Positions 1-8,768 of a stretch of 64,000 nt of DNA are shown in pieces (positions within the stretch are counted from its first letter, which is position 1; every line of letters begins with the position of its first letter). A model generated the notes under the pieces. That model searched no databases. It had not been told where the DNA came from and worked only from the letters and a program-made list of their open reading frames with translations. Position numbers and translations under genes: made by a program. Source of the stretch: Maribacter sp. MJ134 (GTDB lineage Bacteria > Bacteroidota > Bacteroidia > Flavobacteriales > Flavobacteriaceae); contig NZ_CP034570.1 of the NCBI RefSeq assembly GCF_003970695.1, forward strand, positions 248,001-312,000. Direction: 5' to 3'.

Positions 1-488
1 GAATTGTCTCGCAATTCATTAGAGCTCACCGAGTCGTCCCCCAACTTGCTTTCTCCGATGGAGTTATCCTGTATGTCATCCCCGTTAATACCACCATCTA
101 CAATATTTTCACTTCTAATACTGTTGGGCGCAACCTCTAGGTTTATAGAGGAGCCATTGTCAACAATACTAATGGTTGTGTTACTATTTTCAATAGGATC
201 ATTGGTTAGGTTAAAGCTTACTGCATCGCACAGATTTACCCATTGGGTTCCATCAAAATAATGTAAGCACTCCGTGTCCGTATTATAGACCACCCCACCT
301 CTTTGTGGAGCTATGGCTTCCATTTGTGGTGTACTAACTCTAGAAATGACCAACACCCGGGAAGAACTCTCCAGTTCCAAAAGAGAAGCGGGGTCAATGT
401 TCTGCGGATTATCTCCTATTTTTATTTGTCCGGATACGGTAAAAATACCGAATATCGTAAGGAGGGCGATGAGGACTATTGATTTCAT
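1..488 (-). CDS. Secreted fibre-like surface protein, N-terminal part (3' end outside window)
   Basis: The minus strand is open from an ATG at 488 to the window edge (about 162 codons) with no stop. The protein begins with a signal peptide (MKSIVLIALLTIFGIFTVSGQ), then a segment ending in HYFDGTQWVNLCD that resembles the N-terminal head of long flavobacterial surface or tail-fibre-like proteins. It continues into a hydrophilic repeat-like stretch (NIVDGGINGDDIQDNSIGES). In that family the short repeat stretch is usually followed by a long stalk, but this cannot be seen here. The role is probably export and surface display; no enzyme motif is visible. The function is not known. Confidence 0.75.
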   Translation of the reverse strand, partial: MKSIVLIALLTIFGIFTVSGQIKIGDNPQNIDPASLLELESSSRVLVISRVSTPQMEAIAPQRGGVVYNTDTECLHYFDGTQWVNLCDAVSFNLTNDPIENSNTTISIVDNGSSINLEVAPNSIRSENIVDGGINGDDIQDNSIGESKLGDDSVSSNELRDN

Positions 489-788
489 ACTTAGTGTTTT
501 AAAGCTGTTAAGATAAAGGGGGAAACAAAAATAGGATTATCCCAATATTAACCTAAGTTTAATGGTCAAAAATTACGATCTTTAGGATAAAGTGAAGGCA
601 AATCTCGTTAAAAAGAAATAGGAGTTGGGAACTTGTCTTAAATTGTGCTAAGAATGCTGCCATGAGGTCCTTCTACTAGAAATTAACAAAAGTTTATTGG
701 TAGTGGTTTTTTTTAAACGGGTACAAGTGTTTTCTTTATAGACTGTTTCATGGAACATTCCATGATGAAAGTCTTTATACCGACTATT
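489..788. other. Divergent intergenic region
   Basis: This 300 bp gap separates the minus-strand surface protein from the plus-strand envelope operon. Apart from the minus-strand -7 candidate at 526-533 it is AT-rich, with no open frame of note and no clear hairpin. Promoters for both directions must lie here. The plus-strand promoter was not identified with confidence. Confidence 0.5.
526..533 (-). promoter_or_regulatory. Candidate -7 box (TATTTTTG)
   Basis: On the minus strand the 8-mer fits the Bacteroidota -7 consensus TAnnTTTG and lies about 38 bp upstream of the ATG at 488. No convincing -33 TTG was found at the usual spacing, so only the -7 element is proposed. Confidence 0.4.
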
Positions 789-1529
789 ATGATTAAAAAT
801 TTACTTAGCGCTGCGCTACTATTTTTTACGGCAATATCTTTTTCACAAGACGATGATCGCCGTATTTTAATGGGTCAGGTTATTTATAAGAACGTTAATG
901 TTGCCAATGAGTACGTTATAAATTCTACGACTGAAAAGGCTACGATAACCAACGATGATGGTGAATTTTCCATAAAAGTTAAGGTGGGTGACGAATTGGT
1001 ATTTACTGCGGTAAATTTCCAATATAAATTGGTGAAAATAACCCCTGAGATTTTAGCGAATAACAGGTTAGTAGTTTCTGTGAACGAAAAGGTTACCGAA
1101 TTGGATGAGGTGGTGCTAACACCAGAAGACCAAGAACGCTACTTACAAGTGAAGAATGAGGAATTTAAGGAGTATGAATATGAAGTGGACCGTGGTACGG
1201 AGGTTGAGAACGTAGCGCTCTCCCAATCGGAAAGGGGAATGCAGGACGGCATTAATTTTGTCAATATTTTCAGGGCAATTTTTAAGTCCAAGGAAATTGA
1301 CCCAGAAGTAAAACCTATGTTGGCCAGTGAGGTATTACGCCAAGTATATGACGATCAATTTTTTGTCATGGATTTGAACATACCACAAGACAAAATTGAC
1401 GCATTTTTACTGTATTGTGACCCTAAAATGCCCGCAAGATCCTTATTGAAAAAAGAAAACGAGTTTCAATTAATCGATTCCCTGGTGAATCTCAGCAAAT
1501 CTTTCCTGGCGTCATTGAATGAGGAGTAA
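789..1529 (+). CDS. Carboxypeptidase-regulatory-like domain protein (first copy)
   Basis: The predicted product is an exported protein of about 246 residues. I chose the ATG at 789 because it puts a signal peptide (MIKNLLSAALLFFTAISFSQ) at the very start; an in-frame ATG at 750 would add 13 residues of no obvious use. Residues about 25-110 match the CarboxypepD_reg-like beta-sandwich: a GQV strand, then NSTTEKATITNDDGEFSI and a VTELDEVVLTPE end motif, as found in plug-like domains of Bacteroidota. The C-terminal half is unassigned. The stop overlaps the start of the next gene by 11 bp, so the two are probably translationally coupled. They look like paralogues. The role in the envelope is unknown. 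Confidence 0.8.
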   Translation: MIKNLLSAALLFFTAISFSQDDDRRILMGQVIYKNVNVANEYVINSTTEKATITNDDGEFSIKVKVGDELVFTAVNFQYKLVKITPEILANNRLVVSVNEKVTELDEVVLTPEDQERYLQVKNEEFKEYEYEVDRGTEVENVALSQSERGMQDGINFVNIFRAIFKSKEIDPEVKPMLASEVLRQVYDDQFFVMDLNIPQDKIDAFLLYCDPKMPARSLLKKENEFQLIDSLVNLSKSFLASLNEE

Positions 1530-2295
1530 AATCTTTATATGCTGTTGTACATTGCCTGTACTTTCCTTGGCTCAGATTGATAATGCCAAGGATTTAGATG
1601 GGAGGGTAACTAGTAGGGACGGAGATGTAGCTGCAACCCATGTTTTGAATACCACTACGCAAAGGGCAACGATTACGGACCTAAACGGTTTTTTTGATAT
1701 ACCTGTGCACCTTAACGATACCCTTATATTTTCTGCCGTTCAGTTTAAAAAAAAACAAATCGTAATAACGCAGTCCATTTACGATAGTAAAATGCTTGTA
1801 GTGCCTTTGGAAGACGAGCTTACGGAGTTAGAAGAGGTTGTGGTTACGCCTTACAACCTTTCGGGAGATATCACCAAAGATTTGCTTTCTTTAGAAATAG
1901 AGCCTGTGGTAACGGCCTCCACATTAAATTTACCTAATGCTTATGTGCGCGTACCCACAAAGGCGGAACGGGAATTATATGAGGCTACCTCCGGCGGAGG
2001 GCTGATTCCTGTAACACCCATTTTAAACGCGATATCCGGAAGGACTAAAATGCTGAAAAAACGTTTGGCCCGCAATAAATTATATGATCGGACCTTGCGG
2101 GTAAGGGAGTTCTATGCAGATTCCCTTTATCGAACAAAGCTTCATATACCCGAGGCCAACACGGACGACTTTTTCTATTACTGTGAAATCGATCCTTCCT
2201 TTCAATCCATTGTAGATACCCACGATTTATTTAAAATATGGGAATTTTTGGAAAGAAAAAGCATCGTATACTTAGAAAACAATGATATTGACTAA
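1519..2295 (+). CDS. Carboxypeptidase-regulatory-like domain protein (second copy)
   Basis: This 258-residue protein is a paralogue of the product just upstream. It shares the order of a short signal peptide (ending about SLAQ), a regulatory-like beta-sandwich with NTTTQRATITDLNGFFDI, a VTPYN end motif after a TELEEVV strand, and a helical C-terminal half with a conserved FYYCEIDP-like segment (the neighbour has LLYCDPKMP). The ATG at 1519 lies inside the end of the previous gene. Export to the periplasm or outer membrane is inferred from the signal sequence. No catalytic residues are visible. The pair probably arose by tandem duplication followed by strong divergence. Confidence 0.8.
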   Translation: MRSKIFICCCTLPVLSLAQIDNAKDLDGRVTSRDGDVAATHVLNTTTQRATITDLNGFFDIPVHLNDTLIFSAVQFKKKQIVITQSIYDSKMLVVPLEDELTELEEVVVTPYNLSGDITKDLLSLEIEPVVTASTLNLPNAYVRVPTKAERELYEATSGGGLIPVTPILNAISGRTKMLKKRLARNKLYDRTLRVREFYADSLYRTKLHIPEANTDDFFYYCEIDPSFQSIVDTHDLFKIWEFLERKSIVYLENNDID

Positions 2296-2341
2296 TTCAT
2301 TTTTTGGCATATCGTTTGCTTATTTTTATAAAAACAACAAT

Positions 2342-2848
2342 ATGGGCTATTTAAGGAAAGGACTTTTACTTTTAATACTACCGCTTTTTGCATTTACGAT
2401 AGCACATAAATTTTATATCAGTGTAACGCACGTGGGCTACTCTGAAAAAGATGATGCCTTACAGGTTACTACAAGGGTTTTTATAGATGATATGAACAGT
2501 GTGCTTAACGAGCGTTACGATATTAGTTCTAAACTAGGTACCGATGAAGCATCTAAGGCGGATAATTCGTATTTTGAAAAGTATTTGCGTACCAAATTCG
2601 TTATTGAGATCAACGGAAAACCAGTACGGTACACCATGATCGGTAAAGAGTATGATACGGACATGATTGTTTGTTATCTTGAAGTTCCAAAAATTGATTT
2701 ACCCACCGTTAAGACTGTTGCTATTACGAACGAAATGCTAACCGACCTTTTCGATGAGCAACAGAATGTGTTGCATATTAAAATAAAGGGAAAAAAAAAG
2801 AGCTTCGTCTTGCTTAAATCTGATGCTAAAGGAATGTTAAACTTGTAA
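2342..2848 (+). CDS. DUF6702 family protein
   Basis: The product has about 168 residues if translation starts at the ATG at 2342, which gives a signal or anchor segment (YLRKGLLLLILPLFAFTIA). A longer frame from 2282 exists, but its extra 20 residues overlap the upstream gene and break the signal peptide. The motif HKFYISVTHVGYSEKDDALQ near the mature N-terminus is characteristic of DUF6702, a small exported Bacteroidota family of unknown function. In flavobacteria I know this family as a neighbour of M1 metallopeptidases, which is the arrangement here (the peptidase starts 61 bp downstream). A linked role with the peptidase is inference only. Confidence 0.8.
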   Translation: MGYLRKGLLLLILPLFAFTIAHKFYISVTHVGYSEKDDALQVTTRVFIDDMNSVLNERYDISSKLGTDEASKADNSYFEKYLRTKFVIEINGKPVRYTMIGKEYDTDMIVCYLEVPKIDLPTVKTVAITNEMLTDLFDEQQNVLHIKIKGKKKSFVLLKSDAKGMLNL

Positions 2849-2909
2849 CATTCTCCTCGGAAATCCTTTAAAAAACTTTATTTTCCCCCGACTAAAAATG
2901 GAATAGAAA

Positions 2910-5219
2910 ATGATAAGATTCAAGTACACTTTTGCCTCGGTTTTATTTTTATTTGCTGCGATTTCCTTTGCACAGGAAGAAGAAAAGCAAGAAAAAGAGC
3001 CAGGTCATTACAATCAGAGTAAATTCAAGCAACTTTACGAAGAGTTTGCAACGCCCAATACCTATCGTTCCGCTTCCGGGGCACCTGGTCCCGATTACTA
3101 TCAACAGCAGGCAGATTATGTGATGGACATTCGTTTAGACGATAAGAATGCCAAAATATATGGGGAAGAGACTATAACGTATACGAATAATTCTCCCGAT
3201 AACCTGGAATATCTTTGGGTGCAGTTAGACCAAAACGTTAGGGCTAAAGACTCCAAAGCACCCTTGCGTAATGGTGGCGGGGTACCCATGGCAGAAGGTC
3301 CAAGTGGCTTTGCTGCAAAATACTTGACCGAACCTTTTGATGGGGGTTTTAATATAGAACACGTAAAGGATGCCAATGGTAGAGCCCTTTCGCACACCAT
3401 CAATTTTACTATGATGAGGATAAATATGCCAAAAGCGCTGAAGAGCGGAGAGCAGTACACCTTCTCTATTAAATGGAATTATAACATACCCGATCATACT
3501 GTGAACAGAGCACGCTCTGGTTATGAGTATTTTCCAAAAGACGGAAATAGAGCCTATGTCATTGCGCAGTTTTTTCCTAGAATGGCCGTTTACAGTGATG
3601 TGGAAGGATGGCAGAATCATCAGTTCTGGGGCAGTGGAGAGTTTGCATTGCCTTTCGGGGACTATGAAGTGAATATTACCGTTCCTGCAGACCATGTTCT
3701 AGATGGTACAGGTGTTCTTCAAAATAGAAAAGAGGTCTATTCCAAAGAGATGATGAGGCGCTATGAGATGGCTAAGAAGTCTTACGATAAACCTGTAATC
3801 ATTGTTTCCCAAGCGGAAGCCGAAGCAGCCGAAAAGTCTTTTTCCGATAAAACGAAGATTTGGAAATTAAAGGCCGAAAACGTAAGGGATTTTGGATTTG
3901 CCACTTCAAGAAAATTTATTTGGGATATGCAGGCCGTTAAATTAGGGAATAGGGATGTCATGGCCGTATCCATGTACCCTAAAGAAGGTAATCCCCTTTG
4001 GGAGGAATATTCTACCAAAGCGGTAGCCCATACCTTAAAATCCTATTCCGCACATACTTTTGATTATCCTTATTCAAAGGCCATATCCGTACATGCAAAG
4101 AATCAGGGTATGGAATATCCTATGATATGTTGGAATTACGGAAGACCAAATGAAGATGGAAGCTATTCGGACCGAGTAAAATATGGTATGATCAGTGTAA
4201 TCATACACGAGGTTGGTCATAACTTTTTTCCAATGATCGTCAATTCCGATGAGCGTCAATGGGGTTGGATGGACGAAGGTTTGGATACCTTTATGCAGTA
4301 TATGGCAGAGCAGGAATTCGGAGAAGCATTTCCGGAGGCAATCGCGCCAAATAGTGCTTACCCATCTAGAAGAGGGGCTCCGGCAAAGATAGTCCCGTAT
4401 ATGAGTGGTGACCAAAGTACGATTTCCCCAATTATGTCCAATCCTGAAAACGTTTATCAGCTGGGTCCTAATGCTTACGGAAAACCGGCTACGGCCTTAA
4501 ATATTCTTCGCGAAACGGTTATGGGCAGAGAACTTTTTGATCATGCCTTTAAAACCTATTCCAAACGTTGGATGTTTAAACACCCTACCCCGGAAGATTT
4601 CTTTAGAACTATGGAAGATGCCTCTGCCGTAGATTTGGACTGGTATTGGAGAGGATGGTTTTATACTACGGATTATGTAGATATAGGTGTAAAGGGTATA
4701 AAGAAGTACTACGTGAGTGATAAACCCAATAAAAAAATGCAGGAGTATATGGCTGCAAGGAACCTTACTGAAGCAGATTTAAGACCCTTGGTTTATTTAG
4801 CTGATGCGGAGGGTGATGATGCAGATCCTGAATTAAAAGGTAAGTTACCTTCTGAAAGTTCTACGACTCTCAAAGAGTTTATGATGGATAATATGACGGA
4901 GGCCGAAAGAGCTGCTGTCAAAGAACCCAAATATTTTTATGAGGTTACTTATGACAAGCCCGGTGGTATTCCAATGCCATTAATCGTAGAGTATACCTAT
5001 GCGGACGGTACTACGAAAAATATGACTTATCCCGCAGAAATTTGGAGAAAAAACGATAAAGAAGTTAGTATTGTTATGGCATCCGAAAAAGAATTGAAGG
5101 GAATCGTGGTAGATCCAAAACTGGAGACCGCGGATATTGATACTACCAATAACTCTTGGCCTAAGAAAGAAGAGCAGAACAACTTTGATAAGTTCAAAGA
5201 GAATATTAAAGGAAAATAA
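2910..5219 (+). CDS. M1 family zinc metallopeptidase (aminopeptidase-like)
   Basis: This 769-residue exported protein has a signal peptide (RFKYTFASVLFLFAAISFAQ), an N-terminal beta-sandwich typical of M1 enzymes, and a gluzincin catalytic core. The zinc site is HEVGH at residues 433-437, followed after 18 residues by the third ligand Glu456 in WMDEG. The substrate-anchoring motif upstream reads GMEYP in place of the classic GAMEN. It should cleave N-terminal residues of peptides in the periplasm or on the outer membrane, feeding amino acid uptake. It is the last gene of the envelope operon, and a rho-independent terminator follows 16 bp after the stop. No type IX sorting domain is seen; the C-terminus is lysine-rich. 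Confidence 0.92.
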   Translation: MIRFKYTFASVLFLFAAISFAQEEEKQEKEPGHYNQSKFKQLYEEFATPNTYRSASGAPGPDYYQQQADYVMDIRLDDKNAKIYGEETITYTNNSPDNLEYLWVQLDQNVRAKDSKAPLRNGGGVPMAEGPSGFAAKYLTEPFDGGFNIEHVKDANGRALSHTINFTMMRINMPKALKSGEQYTFSIKWNYNIPDHTVNRARSGYEYFPKDGNRAYVIAQFFPRMAVYSDVEGWQNHQFWGSGEFALPFGDYEVNITVPADHVLDGTGVLQNRKEVYSKEMMRRYEMAKKSYDKPVIIVSQAEAEAAEKSFSDKTKIWKLKAENVRDFGFATSRKFIWDMQAVKLGNRDVMAVSMYPKEGNPLWEEYSTKAVAHTLKSYSAHTFDYPYSKAISVHAKNQGMEYPMICWNYGRPNEDGSYSDRVKYGMISVIIHEVGHNFFPMIVNSDERQWGWMDEGLDTFMQYMAEQEFGEAFPEAIAPNSAYPSRRGAPAKIVPYMSGDQSTISPIMSNPENVYQLGPNAYGKPATALNILRETVMGRELFDHAFKTYSKRWMFKHPTPEDFFRTMEDASAVDLDWYWRGWFYTTDYVDIGVKGIKKYYVSDKPNKKMQEYMAARNLTEADLRPLVYLADAEGDDADPELKGKLPSESSTTLKEFMMDNMTEAERAAVKEPKYFYEVTYDKPGGIPMPLIVEYTYADGTTKNMTYPAEIWRKNDKEVSIVMASEKELKGIVVDPKLETADIDTTNNSWPKKEEQNNFDKFKENIKGK

Positions 5220-5234
5220 ATTCCATTTTTTACT

Positions 5235-5265
5235 AAAAGCCTCGTTAATTCAACGGGGCTTTTTT
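5235..5265 (+). terminator. Rho-independent terminator after M1 peptidase
   Basis: The sequence AAAAGCCTCGTT, a 5-nt loop and AACGGGGCTTTTTT form an 11-12 bp stem with one G-T pair and a T tract. It sits just after the peptidase stop and before the tatA start. Confidence 0.8.
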
Positions 5266-5285
5266 AGTTAGCATCTAAACTTGTT

Positions 5286-5293
5286 TATATTTG
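5286..5293 (+). promoter_or_regulatory. Candidate -7 box (TATATTTG) directly before tatA
   Basis: The 8-mer fits TAnnTTTG exactly and ends four bases before the tatA ATG. Transcription would then start at or next to the start codon, giving a leaderless or nearly leaderless message. A good -33 element was not found. Confidence 0.4.
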
Positions 5294-5297
5294 TAGA

Positions 5298-5636
5298 ATG
5301 ATAGCGACCCATTTTTTGTTCATCAGTGGTGGTGAGATTTTCTTTATCATGTTCATAGTGGTAATGGTCTTTGGTGCAGATAAAATTCCAGGAATCGCCA
5401 AAGGTCTTGGAAAGGGCATGCGCCAGTTAAAGGACGCCACTGAGGATATAAAGCGAGAGATTCAGCGCAGTGCGGACAAGCAGGGTATAGATACAAGCGT
5501 AATTACGGATATCCAAAAGGATATAGATGATGTTAAGAACAGTATAGATACCGGTATTGCTAAAGACGTAAAAAAGGGTTTTGGTGATGTGGGTAAAAGT
5601 ATTAGTGATGCTGCCGGTTCCGTAAAAAGAAAATAG
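5298..5636 (+). CDS. tatA: Sec-independent protein translocase TatA/TatE family
   Basis: The 112-residue product has one N-terminal membrane helix (residues about 5-25, starting with the family's GGxEI motif), the conserved FG hinge, and an amphipathic helix (IPGIAKGLGKGMRQLKDA). This is the standard layout of TatA-class pore-forming subunits, which move folded proteins across the inner membrane. The C-terminal tail is longer than usual and contains a predicted helical repeat of charged residues (about 50-112), which could also suit a TatB-like role. No tatC is nearby. It is four bases from the PAP2 gene and may be cotranscribed with it. Confidence 0.9.
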   Translation: MIATHFLFISGGEIFFIMFIVVMVFGADKIPGIAKGLGKGMRQLKDATEDIKREIQRSADKQGIDTSVITDIQKDIDDVKNSIDTGIAKDVKKGFGDVGKSISDAAGSVKRK

Positions 5637-5640
5637 TCCC

Positions 5641-6201
5641 ATGCTCGATAAACTTTTAAAATGGGATCGTGAAACCTTTATTTATTTAAACAGTCTTGGT
5701 ATTGAACAGTTCGATGTGTTTTGGTCAACGGTAACCAAAATTCCCACTTGGACCCCTCTTTTTCTTCTCTTTGGATTCTTATTTTTCAGAACATACCCTA
5801 AAAAACAAGCACTAGGTATCATTATAACCTTGTTGGTTATGGTCTTCTTTGTAGTAACCTTAACAGATTTGACCAAGGAAGTCGTTGCGAGATTAAGGCC
5901 CAACAACGATACTGAAATAAATACGCTTATTCGAATCTTAAGAAGTCCTACAGGCTACAGTTTCTTTTCCGGTCACGCATCTTCATCATTCTCTATCACA
6001 ACATTGGTTTTTTTGTTTTTAAGGAAGCATGTTAAATGGGCGGCCATATTTTTTATGTGGCCATTACTGTTTGCCATGAGTAGGATTTATGTAGGTGTTC
6101 ATTTTCCCATTGATTTAATCGTGGGAGCTTTGGTGGGCGCCTTTTCGGCGTGGTTGTTCTACCGTCTTTATCTTAGGCTTATTTTACCCTACTTAGCGTA
6201 A
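5641..6201 (+). CDS. PAP2 family membrane phosphatase
   Basis: The 186-residue integral membrane protein carries the three motifs of type 2 phosphatidic acid phosphatases: KEVVARLRP, FSGHAS (with the catalytic His) and SRIYVGVHFPID. Five to six membrane helices are visible. Family members remove phosphate from lipid phosphates such as undecaprenyl pyrophosphate or phosphatidic acid, facing the periplasm. The exact substrate cannot be read from the sequence. The 3' end overlaps the convergent methyltransferase gene by 23 bp. Confidence 0.88.
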   Translation: MLDKLLKWDRETFIYLNSLGIEQFDVFWSTVTKIPTWTPLFLLFGFLFFRTYPKKQALGIIITLLVMVFFVVTLTDLTKEVVARLRPNNDTEINTLIRILRSPTGYSFFSGHASSSFSITTLVFLFLRKHVKWAAIFFMWPLLFAMSRIYVGVHFPIDLIVGALVGAFSAWLFYRLYLRLILPYLA

Positions 6202-6820
6202 GGCCATCCCGTACCGGTAGTAGAACGGTCTCTAGTTTTGGATGTTCTTTTAGGGCTTTGTTATATTCCAACAGTATTTTTGTAGTCTTATCCTTGGGGT
6301 CTAGGGCTTCAATTACCTTTCCGGACCAAAGCACATTGTCCGACAGGAGTATAGCGCCTGTTTTGGTCTTGGGGAGTACAACATCTAAATAGTTGAGGTA
6401 TTCTTTTTTTTCCGCATCAATAAATACGAGGTCAAAGGTGGTATCTAGCTCTGGAATAATATTCAGGGCATTACCTACGTGTTGCTTAATATGAGTTCCA
6501 TATCCACTTTTATCAAAGTATTTACGCTGTATGTCAAACAGCTCCGCATTTACGTCTATCGTATGCAGAGTGCCACCCTTTTGAAGTCCTTCTGCCAGGC
6601 AAATTGCCGAGTACCCAGTGTAGGTTCCAATCTCTAAAATATTTTTGGGACGTACTATTTTGGAAAGAAGACTAAGGACCCTTCCCTGAAAATGACCCGT
6701 AAGCATTCTCGGTTGTATTACCTTTAAATGGGTTTCCCGGGTTAGCTCCTTCAAAATATCAGGCTCGTCTTGCGAGTTGTCGCTGATATAATTCTCCAAT
6801 AAAGTAGATAGGAAGTGCAT
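6179..6820 (-). CDS. Class I SAM-dependent O-methyltransferase
   Basis: The 213-residue cytoplasmic protein belongs to the caffeoyl-CoA/catechol O-methyltransferase type (pfam01596). The SAM-binding motif I is EIGTYTGYSAICLA (residues about 66-80), and the metal and cofactor motif DLVFIDAEKKEYLNY follows. Bacteroidota members of this group methylate small hydroxylated substrates that are mostly unknown. The gene converges on the PAP2 gene with a 23 bp overlap of the coding ends, so the two transcripts would be complementary at their 3' ends. It is divergent from the acetyltransferase gene 62 bp away. Confidence 0.9.
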   Translation of the reverse strand: MHFLSTLLENYISDNSQDEPDILKELTRETHLKVIQPRMLTGHFQGRVLSLLSKIVRPKNILEIGTYTGYSAICLAEGLQKGGTLHTIDVNAELFDIQRKYFDKSGYGTHIKQHVGNALNIIPELDTTFDLVFIDAEKKEYLNYLDVVLPKTKTGAILLSDNVLWSGKVIEALDPKDKTTKILLEYNKALKEHPKLETVLLPVRDGLTLSRVK

Positions 6821-6882
6821 GACTTAATTTATGTCAAAAATACCATTTTAAGCAGTACCTTAGGTCATCATAATTTTTCTGT

Positions 6883-7353
6883 ATGACCGAAGAAATAGTG
6901 ATAAGAAAAGCTGTTGATGCTGATTTAGAGGTGTTGTTGGCCATGGAGCAGGGCGTAATAACTGCCGAGAGGCCTTATGATCCTACCATAAAGGAAAATC
7001 CTGTACATTATTACGATTTAAAGGATTTAATGGCCAATCCAAAGGCAATACTATTGGTCGCCCTGTACAAAGAGAAAATTGTAAGTTGTGGATACGCGCT
7101 TGAAAAGGCGGCTAGGAGTTATTTGGACCACGATACGTATGCCTATTTAGGATTTATGTTCACGGTATCGGATTACCGGGGTCACGGTATCAACAAGCAG
7201 ATAATAGAAGGTTTAAAGGAGTGGGCGTACTCCCGGGGTCTGTCGGAAATTAGACTTACCGTATACAGTGATAACCATCCTGCAATCCGAGCGTATGAAA
7301 AGGTTGGTTTTAAGAGTCATATGATAGAGATGCGAATATCGAATAAGCAATAA
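6883..7353 (+). CDS. GNAT family N-acetyltransferase
   Basis: The 156-residue cytoplasmic protein shows the GNAT fold: an N-terminal EEIVIRKAVDADLEVLLAME segment, the acetyl-CoA loop (VSDYRGHGINKQIIEGL, with RGHGIN as the Q/RxxGxG/A variant), and the C-terminal AIRAYEKVGFK motif. It should transfer an acetyl group from acetyl-CoA to an amine whose identity is unknown. It lies just upstream of kynureninase in the same direction (67 bp gap), but nothing links the two functions. Confidence 0.88.
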   Translation: MTEEIVIRKAVDADLEVLLAMEQGVITAERPYDPTIKENPVHYYDLKDLMANPKAILLVALYKEKIVSCGYALEKAARSYLDHDTYAYLGFMFTVSDYRGHGINKQIIEGLKEWAYSRGLSEIRLTVYSDNHPAIRAYEKVGFKSHMIEMRISNKQ

Positions 7354-7420
7354 ATTATAATTCTACTACCAAGTTCTACGCTTTCCTTTTGTATCAGTAT
7401 TTTTACATAAAATTTTGTCT

Positions 7421-8701
7421 ATGGAATTTAAGAACACCTTATCCTTTGCACAGGCGATGGATAGTGAAGATGCATTACAATCGTATAGGGACGAGTTTCT
7501 ATTTCCAAAAGTCAATGGCAAGGATGTTATTTATTTTACTGGTAACTCTCTTGGCTTGCAGCCAAAGCGTACCAAGAAGTATATAGACGAGGTCATGAAC
7601 GATTGGGCTTCACTTGCGGTAGAGGGTCATTTTTACGCTGATAAACCTTGGTGGGATTACCATGAGCGTCTAGCAGAGCCCCTAGCTAAGGTGGTAGGTG
7701 CCAAACCTAAGGAAGTATCCGTAATGAATACCCTAACGGTAAACCTACATCTCTTAATGGTATCCTTTTACAGGCCAGATAAAAAACGATTTAAGATCAT
7801 ATGCGAAGAAAAAGCATTTCCAAGTGATCAGTACATGCTTCAAAGTCAGGTTAAGTTTCATGGACTAGATCCGTCAGAGGCAATTATAGAGGTTAAAAAA
7901 CCGGAAGGTGCACATGCTTGGAAGACCCAAAATTTTATTTCTAAAATTGAAGAGGTCGGGGATGAGTTGGCATTGGTTTTAATTGGTGGAGTAAATTATT
8001 ACAACGGACAGGTTCTGGATATGGAAGCGATTACCAAGGCAGGTAAGGCCGCTGGGGCCATGGTAGGATGGGATTTGGCCCATGGCGTAGGTAATGTTGC
8101 TTTAGAATTACACGATTGGAACGCAGATTTTGCGGCATGGTGTAGTTATAAGTATATGAACAGTGGTCCAGGTAATGCTTCTGGAATTTATGTACACGAG
8201 CGCTATTTGAACAGGAAGGACATTCCACGTTTTGAAGGATGGTGGGGTACCAAAAAAGAAACACGTTTTCTTATGAAACCAGAATTTGAGCCTATGGAGA
8301 ACGCAGATGCGTGGCAGGTGAGTAACGCACCTATTTTATCCATAGCACCCTATCTAGCCTCCTTAGAGCTATTTGAGGAAGTAGGTATGGAAGCGTTGAT
8401 CAGGAAAAGAGATAAAATTGTGGCTTACTTGGAGTTTGTATTAACGGAAATCGATAAAGAAGTAGCCAGTTCTTTTGAAATTATAACGCCAAAGGATAGG
8501 GGATGTCAGCTGTCGGTCTTTTTACATGGTGAAGGTAAAGCGCTGTTTCAATATTTAATGGATAACGGTGTCATTACGGATTGGAGAGAACCAAATGTTA
8601 TAAGATTGGCACCAGCACCTTTTTATTGTTCTTTTGAGGATATGTATAGATTCGGTCAGATTTTGAAAAATGGAATTCTTTCTAAATCAATTAAAAACTG
8701 A
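7421..8701 (+). CDS. kynU: Kynureninase
   Basis: The 426-residue PLP enzyme cleaves kynurenine or 3-hydroxykynurenine to anthranilate or 3-hydroxyanthranilate and alanine, in tryptophan degradation and in NAD synthesis from tryptophan. Family signs are YFTGNSLGLQPK near the N-terminus, WDLAHGVGN (PLP-contacting Asp) and the Schiff-base lysine Lys244 in CSYKYMNSGPG. I use the ATG at 7421; a TTG two codons upstream is also in frame. The length matches the usual 410-430 residues. The gene for the enzyme acting just before it, kynurenine 3-monooxygenase, lies in the same window at 55.9 kb. An MFS gene follows 67 bp downstream and may be cotranscribed. Confidence 0.95.
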   Translation: MEFKNTLSFAQAMDSEDALQSYRDEFLFPKVNGKDVIYFTGNSLGLQPKRTKKYIDEVMNDWASLAVEGHFYADKPWWDYHERLAEPLAKVVGAKPKEVSVMNTLTVNLHLLMVSFYRPDKKRFKIICEEKAFPSDQYMLQSQVKFHGLDPSEAIIEVKKPEGAHAWKTQNFISKIEEVGDELALVLIGGVNYYNGQVLDMEAITKAGKAAGAMVGWDLAHGVGNVALELHDWNADFAAWCSYKYMNSGPGNASGIYVHERYLNRKDIPRFEGWWGTKKETRFLMKPEFEPMENADAWQVSNAPILSIAPYLASLELFEEVGMEALIRKRDKIVAYLEFVLTEIDKEVASSFEIITPKDRGCQLSVFLHGEGKALFQYLMDNGVITDWREPNVIRLAPAPFYCSFEDMYRFGQILKNGILSKSIKN

Positions 8702-8768
8702 AATCTTATCAAGGAAACAGAGAACACTAATGTTCAATATATTTTAAACCCGTAAGCAACATATACTA

